From contig OX387187.1 in NCBI GenBank assembly GCA_947561395.2, positions 36,065,829 to 36,129,828 of the forward strand: a stretch of 64,000 nt of DNA, given 5' to 3'. Both the position numbers and the translations under genes were made by a program. Positions 24,919 to 36,215 of this stretch are shown one piece after another. Within the stretch, counting starts at the first letter, position 1, and each line of letters starts with the position of its first letter. The stretch comes from Buxus sempervirens. Its lineage: Eukaryota > Streptophyta > Magnoliopsida > Buxales > Buxaceae. The notes under the pieces are model-generated. The model was not told the origin of the DNA. It was given only the letters and a program-made list of their open reading frames with translations, and did not search any database.

Positions 24919-25369
24919 TAGGTGACTGAGATGTTATTACGTGGTTGGAATATTTTTTTGGATTGATTATGTGTGCTTGCTAGTGACCAAGATGAATTCA
25001 TTTGAATTGCAGGTACGTAAAGAGTTGCGATGGAATATATCGAATGCGGAGCAGAGCTTTATGATTGCGACTTTCAACTACATGTTTCCATGTATTCATT
25101 TATGTAATTAATGGAGCATATGTATTTGGGATTTTTGTATGGTGATTACCCCAAATGTGGTGGATTGTCAGTTTTTTGTATGACAGTTGTGGTTTTTTCA
25201 CAAATTGTAGATGTTCTTTGAATATAAATAAATTTTTTTGCAACAATTGAAGTGACATAAGTGATTACTCAGTTGTCCAAAATTTGTCTGAAATCGATTG
25301 CATGCAATTTGTCTATAACGGTTATTTCTCATGTTTCGATTAATGATGTGTCAATAACACATAGACCTC

Positions 25370-26060
25370 TGATGATATGAACTCAGAATTTTGAATCGTG
25401 AATTAATAGATTAATCGTAAAAATATTGGTTAATCGAGGTGTTGTTATGATTATCCGGTAGTAATTTTATGCAATGGCCGAAGTGGTTAATCGGCACATT
25501 TCGATTAGTCGAGTATTAATCCTGCAATGAACTTCAGAAAAACAACCAACTGTAACTCTAATCGACAAATTATCGATGCACCTTAAAAATAGTGATTAAT
25601 CGGGAAATAGATACGATTAATCGGTACTAATTGAATGCCATGCGCCCAGTTGTTCACCGGCAATATCCGATTACTCGATGGTTAATCCTGCAATTAGCCT
25701 CAGAAAAAAAACACTCTGTAATTCTAATCGAGATTTTCACGATTAATCTAAAAAATAGTGGTTAATCGGGAATTAGATACGATTAATCGGTCATCATTGA
25801 ATGCAATGCGCCCAGTAGTTCATCGGCAATGTTCAATTAATCGAAGTTTAGTGTTCAATTGCCGATTAACCAACAAATCACTAATTTTATCATTAATCGA
25901 GTTACTTCCGATCAACGAATAGTTAAACAACCTAACTTTGATAATCGCCAAATATACGATTAATCAATACGTTGCCGATCATTGAAATTTCAAACAACCC
26001 ATGTAGGTTATCGGCAACTACACGATTAATCAATGTATAGCCGATCAAATGACAGCCAAC
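25370..26060. repeat. Degenerate tandem array, period about 167, rich in GATTAATC
   Basis: Units share TTAATCCTGCAAT (about 25512 and 25679), then TTAATCGGGAA..AGATACGATTAATCGGT (about 25592 and 25760), then ATGCGCCCAG and TCGGCAAT. The palindrome GATTAATC, often as CGATTAATCG, recurs many times, and decayed copies continue to about 26060. There is no coding frame. The length is close to nucleosome size, as in satellites, but only two to three units are visible. Confidence 0.7.
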
Positions 26061-26639
26061 CAACCTTTCATCGTAGGATACCATCTCATTATTTAGGTTG
26101 GTCACACGAACATCTATAAGTATCCATCGATTGTCTAAAGAATATCCTATAAAGCAAGATTTGTATCCTCGATGCTAATAAGATATCCTCATTAACTTTG
26201 CGGATATAATTGTAGTAATTGTAGGATACCATCTTATACTTCGTGATTGTTCAACGAAGAACTATTAGTATCCCTCGATTAATAGAATTGTATCCGACAA
26301 CTATAAATTGTATCCATTGATTCATAGAATTGTATCCCATGACGTAGATTAATCGAAATTTAAAACCTCGATGAACATTTCAATTTCAATGAAATTCGTT
26401 GATTAATCGGAAATATTAACGATCAACAGTCCATGAGAGAGAGCGGGGTGAAACGCCGTTAACGGGCGAGTTTTCGTCCGTTCAAATGGGACCCACGAGC
26501 TTCGCACGTTTTGGTGGAAAAGGCATTTGTAGCGTTTGAAATTCGGTGGACACGCGGCGTCCATCCAACAGGGGTTCACGCTTGGTGTCCAAATAAGGGA
26601 TCCACCAAAACCCATTTGTCCAGGTAGGACTAATTAATT

Positions 26640-26720
26640 CGGTAGGACTAATTAATTTTGAGACACATCATCTAGAATCTTCAACGGAATATATTAAAAA
26701 GTAGAGAAAAATATAGGATT
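26640..26720 (-). pseudogene. Orphan NAC-family promoter remnant without a gene
   Basis: Read on minus, it matches the region upstream of the NAC genes: TACTTTTTAAT, then TTCTAGATGATGTGTCTC. Where the NAC TATA box and gene should follow, unrelated sequence begins (AATTAATTAGTCCTAC). It therefore marks a cassette copy that lost, or never received, its gene. Confidence 0.6.
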
Positions 26721-26777
26721 CACATCGTCTGCTGGGTGCCCAGCACTGTTGGGTGCCCAGCGGACGATGTGAATCTA
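26719..26777. repeat. Hairpin insertion, about 58 bases
   Basis: GATTCACATCGTCTGCTGGG and TGCCCAGCGGACGATGTGAA form imperfect inverted arms around a 4-base loop, followed by a partial third copy (ACGATGTGAATCC). It resembles the arms of the MITE at 52635-52821, which also carries CGTCTGCCGC and GCAGACGAT. It sits in the orphan NAC promoter. Confidence 0.75.
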
Positions 26778-26803
26778 AACGATGTGAATCCAAAATATAT
26801 GGT

Positions 26804-26969
26804 ATAAAATTAATTTTTAGTGATATTTTTTAAATACCTAAGATTCAATCAATAAAGTTTGAGTTTTAATGTTTAGTAAACTTTTATCAACATAATTAAT
26901 TTTTAGTAACATTTTTATTGACTAAATCTTAATTACTTTTAAAAAATTTCACTAAAAGTTAATTTTCCC
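26804..26969. mobile_element. Short MITE with inverted AAATTAATTTTTAGTGAT arms
   Basis: The left arm AATTAATTTTTAGTGATATT and the inverted right arm GGGAAAATTAACTTTTAGTG form a 166-base inverted repeat. It belongs to the same family as 18193-18525 and 37090-37440. Confidence 0.65.
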
Positions 26970-26999
26970 AGTCGAGAAGGACATAAACGACATATTTTT

Positions 27000-27620
27000 G
27001 ATAGATGTTAATACCCCCGATTGGTTAATGATTAAAAACAGAATCGAAAAAAATCAAGATTTAAATAAAAACAAAAGAGGATAATAAAAATTAATATAAC
27101 GAAATAGAAACAGTTATAAGAGAAACAAAAGATTTGAAAGCTCAGGTTCGTTATCATAGTTTTACCGATCCGACAGTACTGGTCCAACTTGGAACCGCTT
27201 GAGTTGGAATGGGACTGAGCAATATCGGTTCGAACCATCCGGTCAAACTCAAGACGGCCCGAGAAAAGCGCAAACCAAGAGTATAGATTAAAAAAAAATT
27301 TGTAATTTTTTCCCAAATTTTTTTGAAAAATTTTATTTGTACCTGGATCAAGCACTGCTGGTCCGATCCTCGGTCCACAATTCGGTAAACACTGGTCCTA
27401 ATGGGTCACAAACTTTATTCTATAAAAAAATATTGAAACGTCATTGGAGATGGTATAATTGATATGGTGATACACTTATTCAATAATGGACATACGCTAA
27501 GAGAAACAAACAATCCATATATAATATTGACTCCAAAATGAAATAAACAAGAAAGCGCTACGTAATACAAGCTAAAAGATGGTATAAAAGTACGAATTGC
27601 ACCAAACATTTTGTTTGATT
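27000..27620 (-). repeat. NAC upstream block U, reversed copy
   Basis: Read on minus it matches the DNA upstream of the NAC genes: ATTTTGGAGTCAATATTATA, CATATGTCCATTATTGAATA, CCATCTCCAATGACGTTTC, then the CTTGGTTTGC and GGAACCGATATTGC-type segment. Other copies lie at 41185-42140, 44985-45790 and 48035-48400. This copy joins the orphan promoter at 26640. Confidence 0.75.
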
Positions 27621-27734
27621 TTTGTCGTTAAGTCAATTATTAAATATATATTATAAAATTCTTTCTTTACAAAAAAACACCCATTCAAACTTTTAATATT
27701 AGTATTATATTCCGAAACGATAAACGCATTTGGG

Positions 27735-28033
27735 AAAATTAGTTTTTAGTGAGATGTTTCCAAAATAATTTAGATTCAGTTTTAGTTCTTGGTAATTTAG
27801 AAATAGTAATAATATATAAAAATAATTAAGATCGAGTGTCAATTTACTATTTAAAAAAAGTTTATTCCATAAATAGTCTTAACATACTTATAATCCCCTT
27901 TTTTTTTCACAAACCAAAAACAAAAGGTTTACAAGTTTTCGAGGCTATTTTTGGAAGAAATTTTATGTTATTAAAATTACAATCATTTTTAATTATTTTA
28001 GAAAAGAGTCACTGTTTCTTGATTAATGAAAAT
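27735..28033. mobile_element. Partial MITE of the TTTTAGTGA family
   Basis: The left arm GGGAAAATTAGTTTTTAGTG and a right-arm remnant (AATTATTTTAGAAAAGAGTC) match the family at 18193 and 37090. The right terminus is lost or degraded close to the retroposon insertion at 28071. Confidence 0.5.
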
Positions 28034-29524
28034 TGAATGACCGGACAAACGCATTAAATGCTTTGTTTGACGGGGACGACCATGGGGAGTTACCATCGTT
28101 TTTCTCTGATGTGAAAACTAATGGTCTTGCATATACCCTTTTTTGGTATAGTTTATCCCTTGTGGCTAGGGTTTATATGTGTATTTACTGTGTTTGGTCC
28201 TGCCGGTGCTAGTGATATGGTGGGGTTTTTTGTTGTTGCTTATGGTCGTGTTGGTCAGGATTTTTATCTGGTTGTTTTTGTTGTCTCTTGGAACGGGATT
28301 GCCATGGTTAATCCCGCTAACCTATTGTGCACGTGGTCGCACAGGTAGGCACGCCTCCTAAAGGGTAATTCGGGAATGTTGGAGTCGCCACCGCCTGATG
28401 GGGTGCAGGCGGACACCTGGGTGCCTAAGTTCTTTTACTAAGGCTTGGTCTGCGGCTTGAGATTCTAAGTAGGTTCTCGGTTGCGGTCTGGGGAAGTCCG
28501 TAGACACCCCAGTCCACTCCGTCAAGTGACGGGTCCCATAAGTTTCCCTGTTTTGAGTCAACTCAGTTGGTCTCTCACTCACCCGATTCCTAATCCAGCA
28601 TTCAATTTTGGTTTAAGTCTGGCGGGACCGCCAAAGTGGTGTGGGTCCCTTTACTTGATTTTATCTTTTTAATTAAAGTGATGTGAGTCTGATTGGGCGG
28701 GCCCCGTTGGAAGGCCCACAGATTCCTTGGTGGGCCAAGTGTGGCCCATATGTCCACTTGGTGGGCCTCAATCTAAACCTGAGAGGCCCTTTGGGCTTTG
28801 GTTCAAATGAACTGATTTTTATTTGAAGTTCAAATTGGATTAGCTAAGTGGATTTCATGCCAAAAGTGGGCCGGGATTGCTATGTGGGCCCTTGAGTGGG
28901 CCCCACAATTGGTTGCCAAGTGATTTTGATTTTATCTTTCTAATCTGTGCCAAAATGGCCAAGTGTTGGGCTTGGGGCCCTTTACCTGGGCTCGAGCTTG
29001 GAAGCCCAAGACTTTCTGAGATAGGGTTTGGAAACCCTACACTTGGTTGGGTTCAATGGGCTTAATGGGCCCGATAGGCCCTGCCCGTGGTCTCGGCCAA
29101 ACCACGACCTAATTTAAGCATGCATGCCCCGCATAGGGCTTGGGTGGGCCTCAAGTGGTCCGGCCTGCCCAGTTCCTTTGATTATCTTATTTAAGCACGA
29201 TTCAATGGTTCGGGCTGGGTGGGCCCCGTTGGAGGGCCCACTGGAAATCAAGTCAGACCGGGTGGTCTGGGTCCCATGTTGGGTTCCCGGGTGACCCGGA
29301 AACCCTATTGGCATATTTGGTTCGGTTTGAGAATGTCACCCCACAGTAAAAAATCATGAAATACACAAAATATACGAAAATCACATACACTGGGTCCAAG
29401 GGGTATTTTCGGAATTTAAAAAATATAGGCCATTCGGCCTTAAAAAGGTAGGCGCCGACCTCCGGGCGCTAGGCGCGAGGTCAGCGCGAAGTGGGCGAAC
29501 CGAAAACAGTGAAAAAACACCCAA

Positions 29525-29815
29525 AAACGAAGTGGGCGCACCCAAAATGAAGTGGGCGCGAGGTGAGCGCGAGCTAAGCGCGAGCTGAGCGCATCCAAAT
29601 TTAAGTGGGCGCGAGGTGAGCCCGAGTTGAGCGCGAGGTGAGCGCGAGCTGAGCGCGAGATGAGCGCATCCAAATTTAAGTGGGCGCGAGGTGAGCCCGA
29701 GTTGAACGCGAGCTGAGCGCGAGATAAGCACATCCAAATTTAAGTGGGCGCGAGGTGAGCACGAGCTAAGTGCGAGGTGAGCGCGAGCTGAGTGCATCCA
29801 AAAATGAAGTGAGCG
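29525..29815. repeat. GC-rich minisatellite of GCGCGAGSTGA units with higher-order period
   Basis: Twelve-base units (GCGCGAGGTGA and GCGCGAGCTGA) are grouped into higher-order repeats that each start CATCCAAATTTAAGTGGGCG (29594, 29669, 29733), with periods of 75 and 64. Long minus-strand frames across it are repeat artefacts. It lies in the left part of the 28326-36722 element. Confidence 0.85.
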
Positions 29816-30238
29816 CATTACCCTGATTTTCTGTTTTTTTAGCCCGAACTCCATTTTTGGTGGTTTTTAAGCTATGTAATCCATTTTTTATGGTTTTTTA
29901 AGCTCTCTAAGCACTTTCTGGGGATCCTTAGAACCCCAGAAGACCTCTAAACATAAATGTAAATTAATGTAGGCTTCTCTAACATCCGAACCCGAGATCT
30001 CCCCGCCCATACCCAAATCCAAAAACCTACCAAACAGAACATGAATAATGACGAAGGGAACAGGGGGGGTTATCTGGATACAAGAGATGCAAAGATCAAG
30101 GAGAACATGCTCCCCTTTGAATCACACAAGCACTAAACGAAATAACAGAATAGAGAATATAGCAATGAAATTATTTATTTTGGGCCAGAGGCCATCGGGA
30201 ACATTACCTGGGTGTTTCAACACTTCTCCGAAGTGGGT

Positions 30239-32378
30239 TGTGACGCCCCGGACCCGGACATGTTCATTTAAAGGTATATGCCGGTTCCTTGACATCAGGT
30301 GAGGTCCCAGAAACGCATTCCTACGTTTTAAAAACTAACCAAAGCACTTATCTTCTAATCCTAAAATTTTCGAAAAATCGGCTATATAACGCCTGTATTT
30401 ACAAGAATGGGCTAAGCCCTCAAACCAATACCTGATAAACACAAACCATATATACAATATACATCATTTAACAAAACTAAACCATTCCACATTTACCAGT
30501 TTGCAGTAAAGATCACTAAGGTTTTCACTTTCTTTCTTTCTTTCTCATTTACAATTTATACAAGGTCAAAAAAAAAAAAAAAAAAAATAGACGACTACAA
30601 AATACTGCCCAACCCTATCCAGGATAATAATAATCCTCGGGGTTGTAGTCGTCATCCGGTTCGTTAGTTCGGCCTACCCCAGTTTGAGCTCGCTCTGCAG
30701 ATTTATCTGAAAACAAAACCGGTAAAAACAAAACACGCTTGAGACTAACGTCTCAGTAAGCAGCATAATGCATGAGAAGAACATTTTATGCAGTTTTAAC
30801 ATTAAAGTAGCATGACAATGTAATATACAATCAAACTCTGGCAATTCATGCTAAACCCATATCAATATCATGTAATGACAATACCTTGAATTCTGTGGAC
30901 TCATAAAACCGATAAAATCATATTAATCCAAACCACAATCTCAGCAAAATCTCAAGTAACAACAATGTTTTAATTCTCTTGCCCAATTCGCCCCCTCACG
31001 ACTTATAGGGAAGGATCTAGCTAGGATCGCTCTTCCCAAGCGGATCACTCAAGCATGAGACATGCATGAGCTGGCAAGTACAACCCAGTCCAACCATAGC
31101 AAGTTAGTGATCCTCTTTCAGACCATCGAGTTAGTGATCTCTATTAGACCATCGAGTTAGTGATCTCACTGAGACCATCTAGTTGACTTTATGGGTTGCT
31201 GTGGCACATTCTGAGGAGGATGTAAGTTCACAACCCCCCGCCCCTCATGAGCTAGGGTGAACTGCTGTCCTCAACCCCCAGAATCCATGTCTGTGGTGGA
31301 TGCAGGTTCACTACCCCCAGCTCTCAAGAGCTAGGGTGAACAACAATCCACTACCACAGATGTGATAAATAATTGCAGTTGTAATAAAATGAAAAACCAC
31401 CTCTTGAGCACAAGTTAGAAATAAATAATTTTCTGTAGCACCCCTAGTTACTCCACTCCTGTCCACTCCTGTTTGGTTATCTCTAACTAACCCTCTAAGC
31501 GATTTCTCAAGTTCAGGTTGCATGGCAAAAAGTATATGTGCTAGAGAAATTTACAGCACCTAGGAATTTCCTATTACATTTCTCTAACAGGTTTCAGATT
31601 TTAACACTGGGCATAACCTCAATTATTACTAAGTTGATCTCTTACATGAATTCCCAGATTAGATTTTAGAATACTTTAAGTATACTGATGGAACAGCTGG
31701 TGCCAACCCATGAGAAAATAGGCCTACCTAGCTGCACCCAGTAGCACCAACCATTCACCTATTAAGCTTATATAAATTTGTTGCTTTGTCAATCTTAGCA
31801 CCTGCAAAGTATTCACCAAATCAGACCTCTCTTCTTTACCAATATTCCTTAATACTCTAGGCTAACTCCTAGGGTACTCCCACACCATTTAAACATTCAA
31901 CAATTTAAAACATAATGAGCAAGAGTTGGGTGCCAACCTCTGGAAAGGTAGGCAGCACCCAGTTCATGCTCCACATCTCCCATAACACAGCCATTTTAAT
32001 TAACCATCGTCCCATTGTATAACAAGCACTTAATTCGTTAATACGAACTACTATTATAGAATTTAACATGTACTAAATAATCTACTCAACAGCAGCAGCT
32101 AAACTTCTAAAGAGGAACTGGCGCTGACCTCTGTAGAAGTAGGCAGGTAGCCATACTCAGCGCTCGGTCCTATTTCTAGGTTTCACATTTGCAACTGAAC
32201 CCAAACACCCGAAAAATTTGCTTCTTTGGTTTCGAACCTTTTCTAAGGTAACCTAGGCTTTTCCAGCAGCCTATATAACATGCTTTGAATTTAATTAAAC
32301 TACCAACTATTTCAGCAACAAGATAGCTGTCCATTCCCTTCTTCAAAACGTAAATCATCAATCCACAAATTTAACCAC

Positions 32379-32413
<35 letters not shown>

Positions 32414-33301
32414 TGCTCAATTTTCTTTACTATTTTATCTCCAACAGATCAAATCATGCTAAATTAAACAACAGCATACTGGTGAATCTTAATTGAATTA
32501 ATTATAACCACTGCTCAAGATTAGACGCCAGAAAGTTGTAGAAACAGGGTTCGACTGATTCCTAATTCAAGATTGACTCTAAAATCAAATTAAAACATCC
32601 AACATGAATCAATCAAAACAAAAACATAAACCAAACAGAAATCAATCGAAATAGAAACCCAAATGATCGAAACCGAACCCAACAGTGGTCGATTGAGCAA
32701 ACAGAAATCAGAAAAAACCCAATGAAAATTGATTAAAGCAAATAAACTATGCTACTTACAGATTTTCGCCAAGATCCACGCCCACTCTCTCTATTTTCCT
32801 CTTCCTCTTCTCTTTTCCTTCTTCTCCTGCTCGTTTTCTCTCTTCCTCCACTCGTTTTCCTTCTTCCACGATTTCTTCTCCTCTTCTCTTCCACTCAAGT
32901 TCTTCCTCTCTTCCCACAAACGACCAAGAGGAAACGATTGCTTCCTCTCTCTTATTCTTCTTCTTCTCCAACGATTTTGATTTCCCCTTTTCACGATTTC
33001 CCTTCTCTTGCTTCCTTCTTCTAACCCCAACGAACCAAGCAACCCAAAAAAACCCCAAATGCCCAAAACTCGTCAATTGCTTGGTTTTTGTTTTTGTTTT
33101 TGTTTTTTTTTTTCAACCCATGGAACCCATGAGCCGGTTCATTAATTTGAACCAACCCCCCCCTGAACCATTAAACTAAACAACCCTTTTAACCCACTAA
33201 ACTAAAAGAACCATTCAACCAAATGATTTTTTTTTCTATTTGTTTTTATTTAATAAATTTAAATCTCAATTCTAATTTCTAAAAATTTCTGGGGTTTTAC
33301 A
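30239..33301 (-). mobile_element. 3' LTR of a minus-strand Ty3/gypsy element, about 3.06 kb
   Basis: On minus it starts TGTAAAACCCC at 33301, right after the polypurine tract GTAGGAGGGTAGGA (33302-33315), and ends CCGGGGCGTCACA at 30239. Upstream of the tract is AATTTCGAGGACGAAATTCT, a stretch commonly found at the 3' end of plant chromovirus coding sequence. The LTR contains an (AT)n run and a CT-rich stretch near 32760-33050. No matching 5' LTR exists to the right. Confidence 0.7.
32383..32411. repeat. (AT)n microsatellite inside the LTR
   Basis: Simple AT dinucleotide run. It has no further features. Confidence 0.95.
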
Positions 33302-33815
33302 TCCTACCCTCCTACAAAAGAATTTCGTCCTCGAAATTCACATCACACTTATCAAGAAAATCTGCAAAAGTAACTTACAGAAAATATTATAACTTTACTG
33401 TTCTCCTTCCCTACACATAGACGCGTTCGCCCAGGTAAAGGTTAAAAGAAAAATCAAGAAATTATATTCTTGTTTACTCATGCAAGAATCTTACAGTATT
33501 TTTATATTTCAAACTCGTACTATAGATATCAATACCGATATCAATATCAATATCCCATTTGTATAAAGTTAAATATCTAGGTAATTGCCCAGCATTGGCC
33601 GATGCTCTGCAGTACCCAAATATCACTAAATACAGTTGGCTCATCATCCAATGATAAGTAATAAGATACAATAAACATGCAGGGTAATTAAACAAGAAAA
33701 GTTTTCTTCATTATGCATATCAATAGTACTTATTAAGCACTTTTAGGAATTTATCATATAAATTTCCATCATCATAATTTAAATTGAAGTAACTAATGTT
33801 TATGTTACCTCAAGA

Positions 33816-34637
33816 CTATCTGAAGAGTTCTGGGTATTTGCTCATCGTCTCACTTTCCCTTTCCCAAGTGACCTCTCCAGTTGACCATATTACTTTCACT
33901 AGACGAATCGTTCTATTGCGCAAGACTTGATCTCTCCGGTCTGCAATTTGGATAGGTCTTGGGTTATCTGGTTGGTTTTCTAGCATCCCAATAGGCATGC
34001 TAAAAGGATCTGAACACACGAAACTCTGAGAGGCTAATCCCGGAATATTGAACGTGACAATCCTTCGATGACAATCCAGAACAACGTGATACCTGACCAA
34101 CCAATCCATTCCTAGGATCACGTTGAACTCATCAAGCGCCTGGATTTCCATTAAATCTACTGTCATCTGCAAATTTCCCATTTGAATAGGGCAATCATGG
34201 AATATTCTTCGATTTCCCTAAGATCCTCCCATAGCAGTGCGCACACATCCCATATCCACAGTAACTCTTGAATATGAATGTAGGGTGTTCAAGAATACAG
34301 GATCGGCTACAGATACTTGGGCTCCTGTATCAAAGAGGCAAGTTGCTGCGCTACCTCCAATTTGTAAGGTACACCCTATAACTCCCTCAATTATTACTTC
34401 TGCTTCCGATGATTCCTCCTGAGTTGGGTTGGAACCTTCCTCGCTAGGGTCCTCTTCCGTTGAGGTGATCTCAATGAGTTCTATCTCTTTTGGTTCTTCA
34501 TCACTTAAAGCTTGAGATTCTCTGAAATTGTTTTCCTCACTCAAGTGCTCATTGGGATCATTTTCACTCATAGGTTCACTGGGATCCTCTTCACTCAAGT
34601 ATGGTTCTTTAGAGGAATCTCCCTTTTTATCAACCAT
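33816..34637 (-). pseudogene. Gypsy protease joined to a chromovirus C-terminal tail; RT, RNase H and integrase missing
   Basis: Translation from the ATG at 34637 gives an acidic linker and then an aspartic protease core with the LFDTGAQ active-site motif, and downstream EFNVILGMDWLVRYHVVLDC, typical of plant gypsy proteases. A single TAG at 34218-34220 interrupts the frame, which then continues unchanged. After about residue 220 the frame passes directly into RNRTIRLVKVIW and ATW-type tail residues that normally close the polyprotein after the chromodomain. All of reverse transcriptase, RNase H and integrase is therefore deleted in frame. The element cannot encode its own replication machinery. 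It lies 5' to the polypurine tract and LTR at 33301. Confidence 0.8.
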
Positions 34638-34845
34638 GCTGGTCTTTAACTACATAATAACATAGTTAAATGCATTGCTATAATATGACATAGCAACCAA
34701 CATAGTTATTCTCAAAGTGGTCTACTATAATCCTAGAGGATCTGGTTTCACTCACTCAGGTCTCAACAAGTCACTTTGGGAAAGATTTAAACAATACCAT
34801 AATTCAAGAATATAATTAAAATAGTGCACACACGCAATATCACAA

Positions 34846-36210
34846 TTAGAATAAAGAGAACGCAGGTATATGAATTAAACAACAATTAAAGGATATAATA
34901 AAAATGATACCCTCAGTTATGCTCGGATTCTCAGACTCTGGTTTTTCCTCAGTGTATATGGTAAACATCCTGGCTCGCTGATTTTGGGGCACAGACACTG
35001 CGGCTTGCTTCTTGGTTTCAGTTCTTTGTTGTCCCCCTCTCCCTGAAGAACTTCCTAGGTTTTGATTTTGCCTTTGGGGCCCAGCAAACGAAACTCCAGT
35101 AGGTAATGTCCTTGTTTGTGGTACAGGCTGTTTTTGAAGCATCTGATAGACTGAAGATTTAGGACATTGGGCTATATGGTGACCGTATTGCCCACAGCGA
35201 TAACAGGCCCCTGGTGGTGCATAGCATGGGCTAGGAAAATGAGGTTGCCTGCATCGAGGACAATTATTTGGAACTGTTCTGTAATTCTGCTCCCCTCGGC
35301 AATTTCCTACTCCAGTCGGTCCCTCTTGATCGCCTATACCAATCCTTTGCCGTTTCTCCCCAAAATTTCCCTGAATTGGGCCTGGTCGAGATTGCATCCT
35401 CGGTTTATTTATATTTTCCATCCTGCTGTTCATGGATTCCTCAATAACTATTGCCCTATGCACCGACTTATGAAAATTGTCACCTAAGAAAGCAACCACC
35501 TTCTCCCGTATATTCGGTCGAAGACCTCTCTCAAATCTCTTCGTTCTTTTCTTATCAGTATCGACCATGTGTGGAGCAAATCGGGACAACTCCATAAATT
35601 TCGTCTCATATTGCGGCACCGTCATACTCCCTTGGGTTAATGTCATGAATTCTTCTTCTTTCTTAGCCTTAACTTCCTCATTGAAAAATCGTAAATCAAA
35701 CCGAGTCTTAAACTCATTCCAGGTCACTTCAATTCCTTCTTCTTCAAGTTCACGTTTTACAGATCTCCACCAGTGCTCGGCTTCTCCTTCAAGCACATAA
35801 ATCGCAAGTCTAACCTTTTCCATCTCAGGACACCTAATAGCAATAAAAATTTTCTCCATCCTCATGAACCATCTCTCTGCCTCCGTCGAATCAGGAAGAC
35901 CGTAGAAAAGAGGAGGGTCCATCTTACGGAATTCTGACATAATCTTAACAGATCTATCTTCCCCTTGTCCTTGTCCAACTTCATTTTGAGGGTGATTTAG
36001 ATTCAAATCATATCTAAGATTCATGGTAGCCTGCTGTTGATTCAAGGCAGCCTGCTGCTGAAATATATTGGTCACTCCTTCCAAAGTTCTATAAATCGCC
36101 TGCAAGGGTTCTGGGACGATAGGGTTTGCACCCGCAGGAATATCCTCATTCGGATGATTCAACGGGACAGATGCCGCTCTACCTTGTCTACCTCTACCTT
36201 GTTTGGATAT
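34846..36210 (-). pseudogene. Gypsy Gag with CCHC zinc knuckle, 5'-truncated
   Basis: The open frame contains the Ty3-type Gag core (FYGLPDSTEAERWFMRMEKI, a WWRSVKRELEEEG segment, LRFFNEEVKAKKEEEF, LRPNIREKV) and a nucleocapsid knuckle CYRCGQYGHHIAQC preceded by a second Cys/His-rich stretch CPRCRQPHFPSPC. The N-terminus is open back to a stop at 36211-36213 with no suitable ATG, and the RGRQGR stretch there suggests the original start was just beyond. No primer-binding site or 5' LTR follows, so the element is cut off at about 36215. Gag capsid packages the RNA into virus-like particles. The following protease frame starts about 210 bases downstream instead of being fused, so the pair is separated. 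Confidence 0.85.
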
Positions 36211-36215
36211 TTACG

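Larger units (their letters stand above)
22336..25110 (+). mobile_element. Decayed MULE (Mutator-like) 5' half
   Basis: After AAGGGAAAATTTCAAATACG, a MULE-type subterminal sequence, the stretch runs through leader-like DNA to a recognisable MuDRA N-terminal exon at 24619-24918. No transposase catalytic core or right terminus was found. Boundaries are approximate and rest on that exon and on the sequence change at the end of block P. Confidence 0.45.

Noticed and set aside
25370-26060. CRISPR-like array of AATCG repeats
   Set aside because: Plant nuclear context, no regular spacer-repeat pattern; it is a degenerate tandem repeat.
29381-29854. 157-codon minus-strand open frame
   Set aside because: It is read entirely through the GCGCGAG minisatellite, so the length comes from the repeat and not from coding constraint.
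32729-33076. Overlapping frames of 83-106 codons on both strands
   Set aside because: They lie in a CT-rich part of the gypsy LTR and give only Ser/Leu/Phe or Glu/Lys/Arg runs.
36160-36162. Start of Gag at 36162
   Set aside because: The codon there is TTG and the frame continues upstream to a stop at 36211, so the real start was lost.
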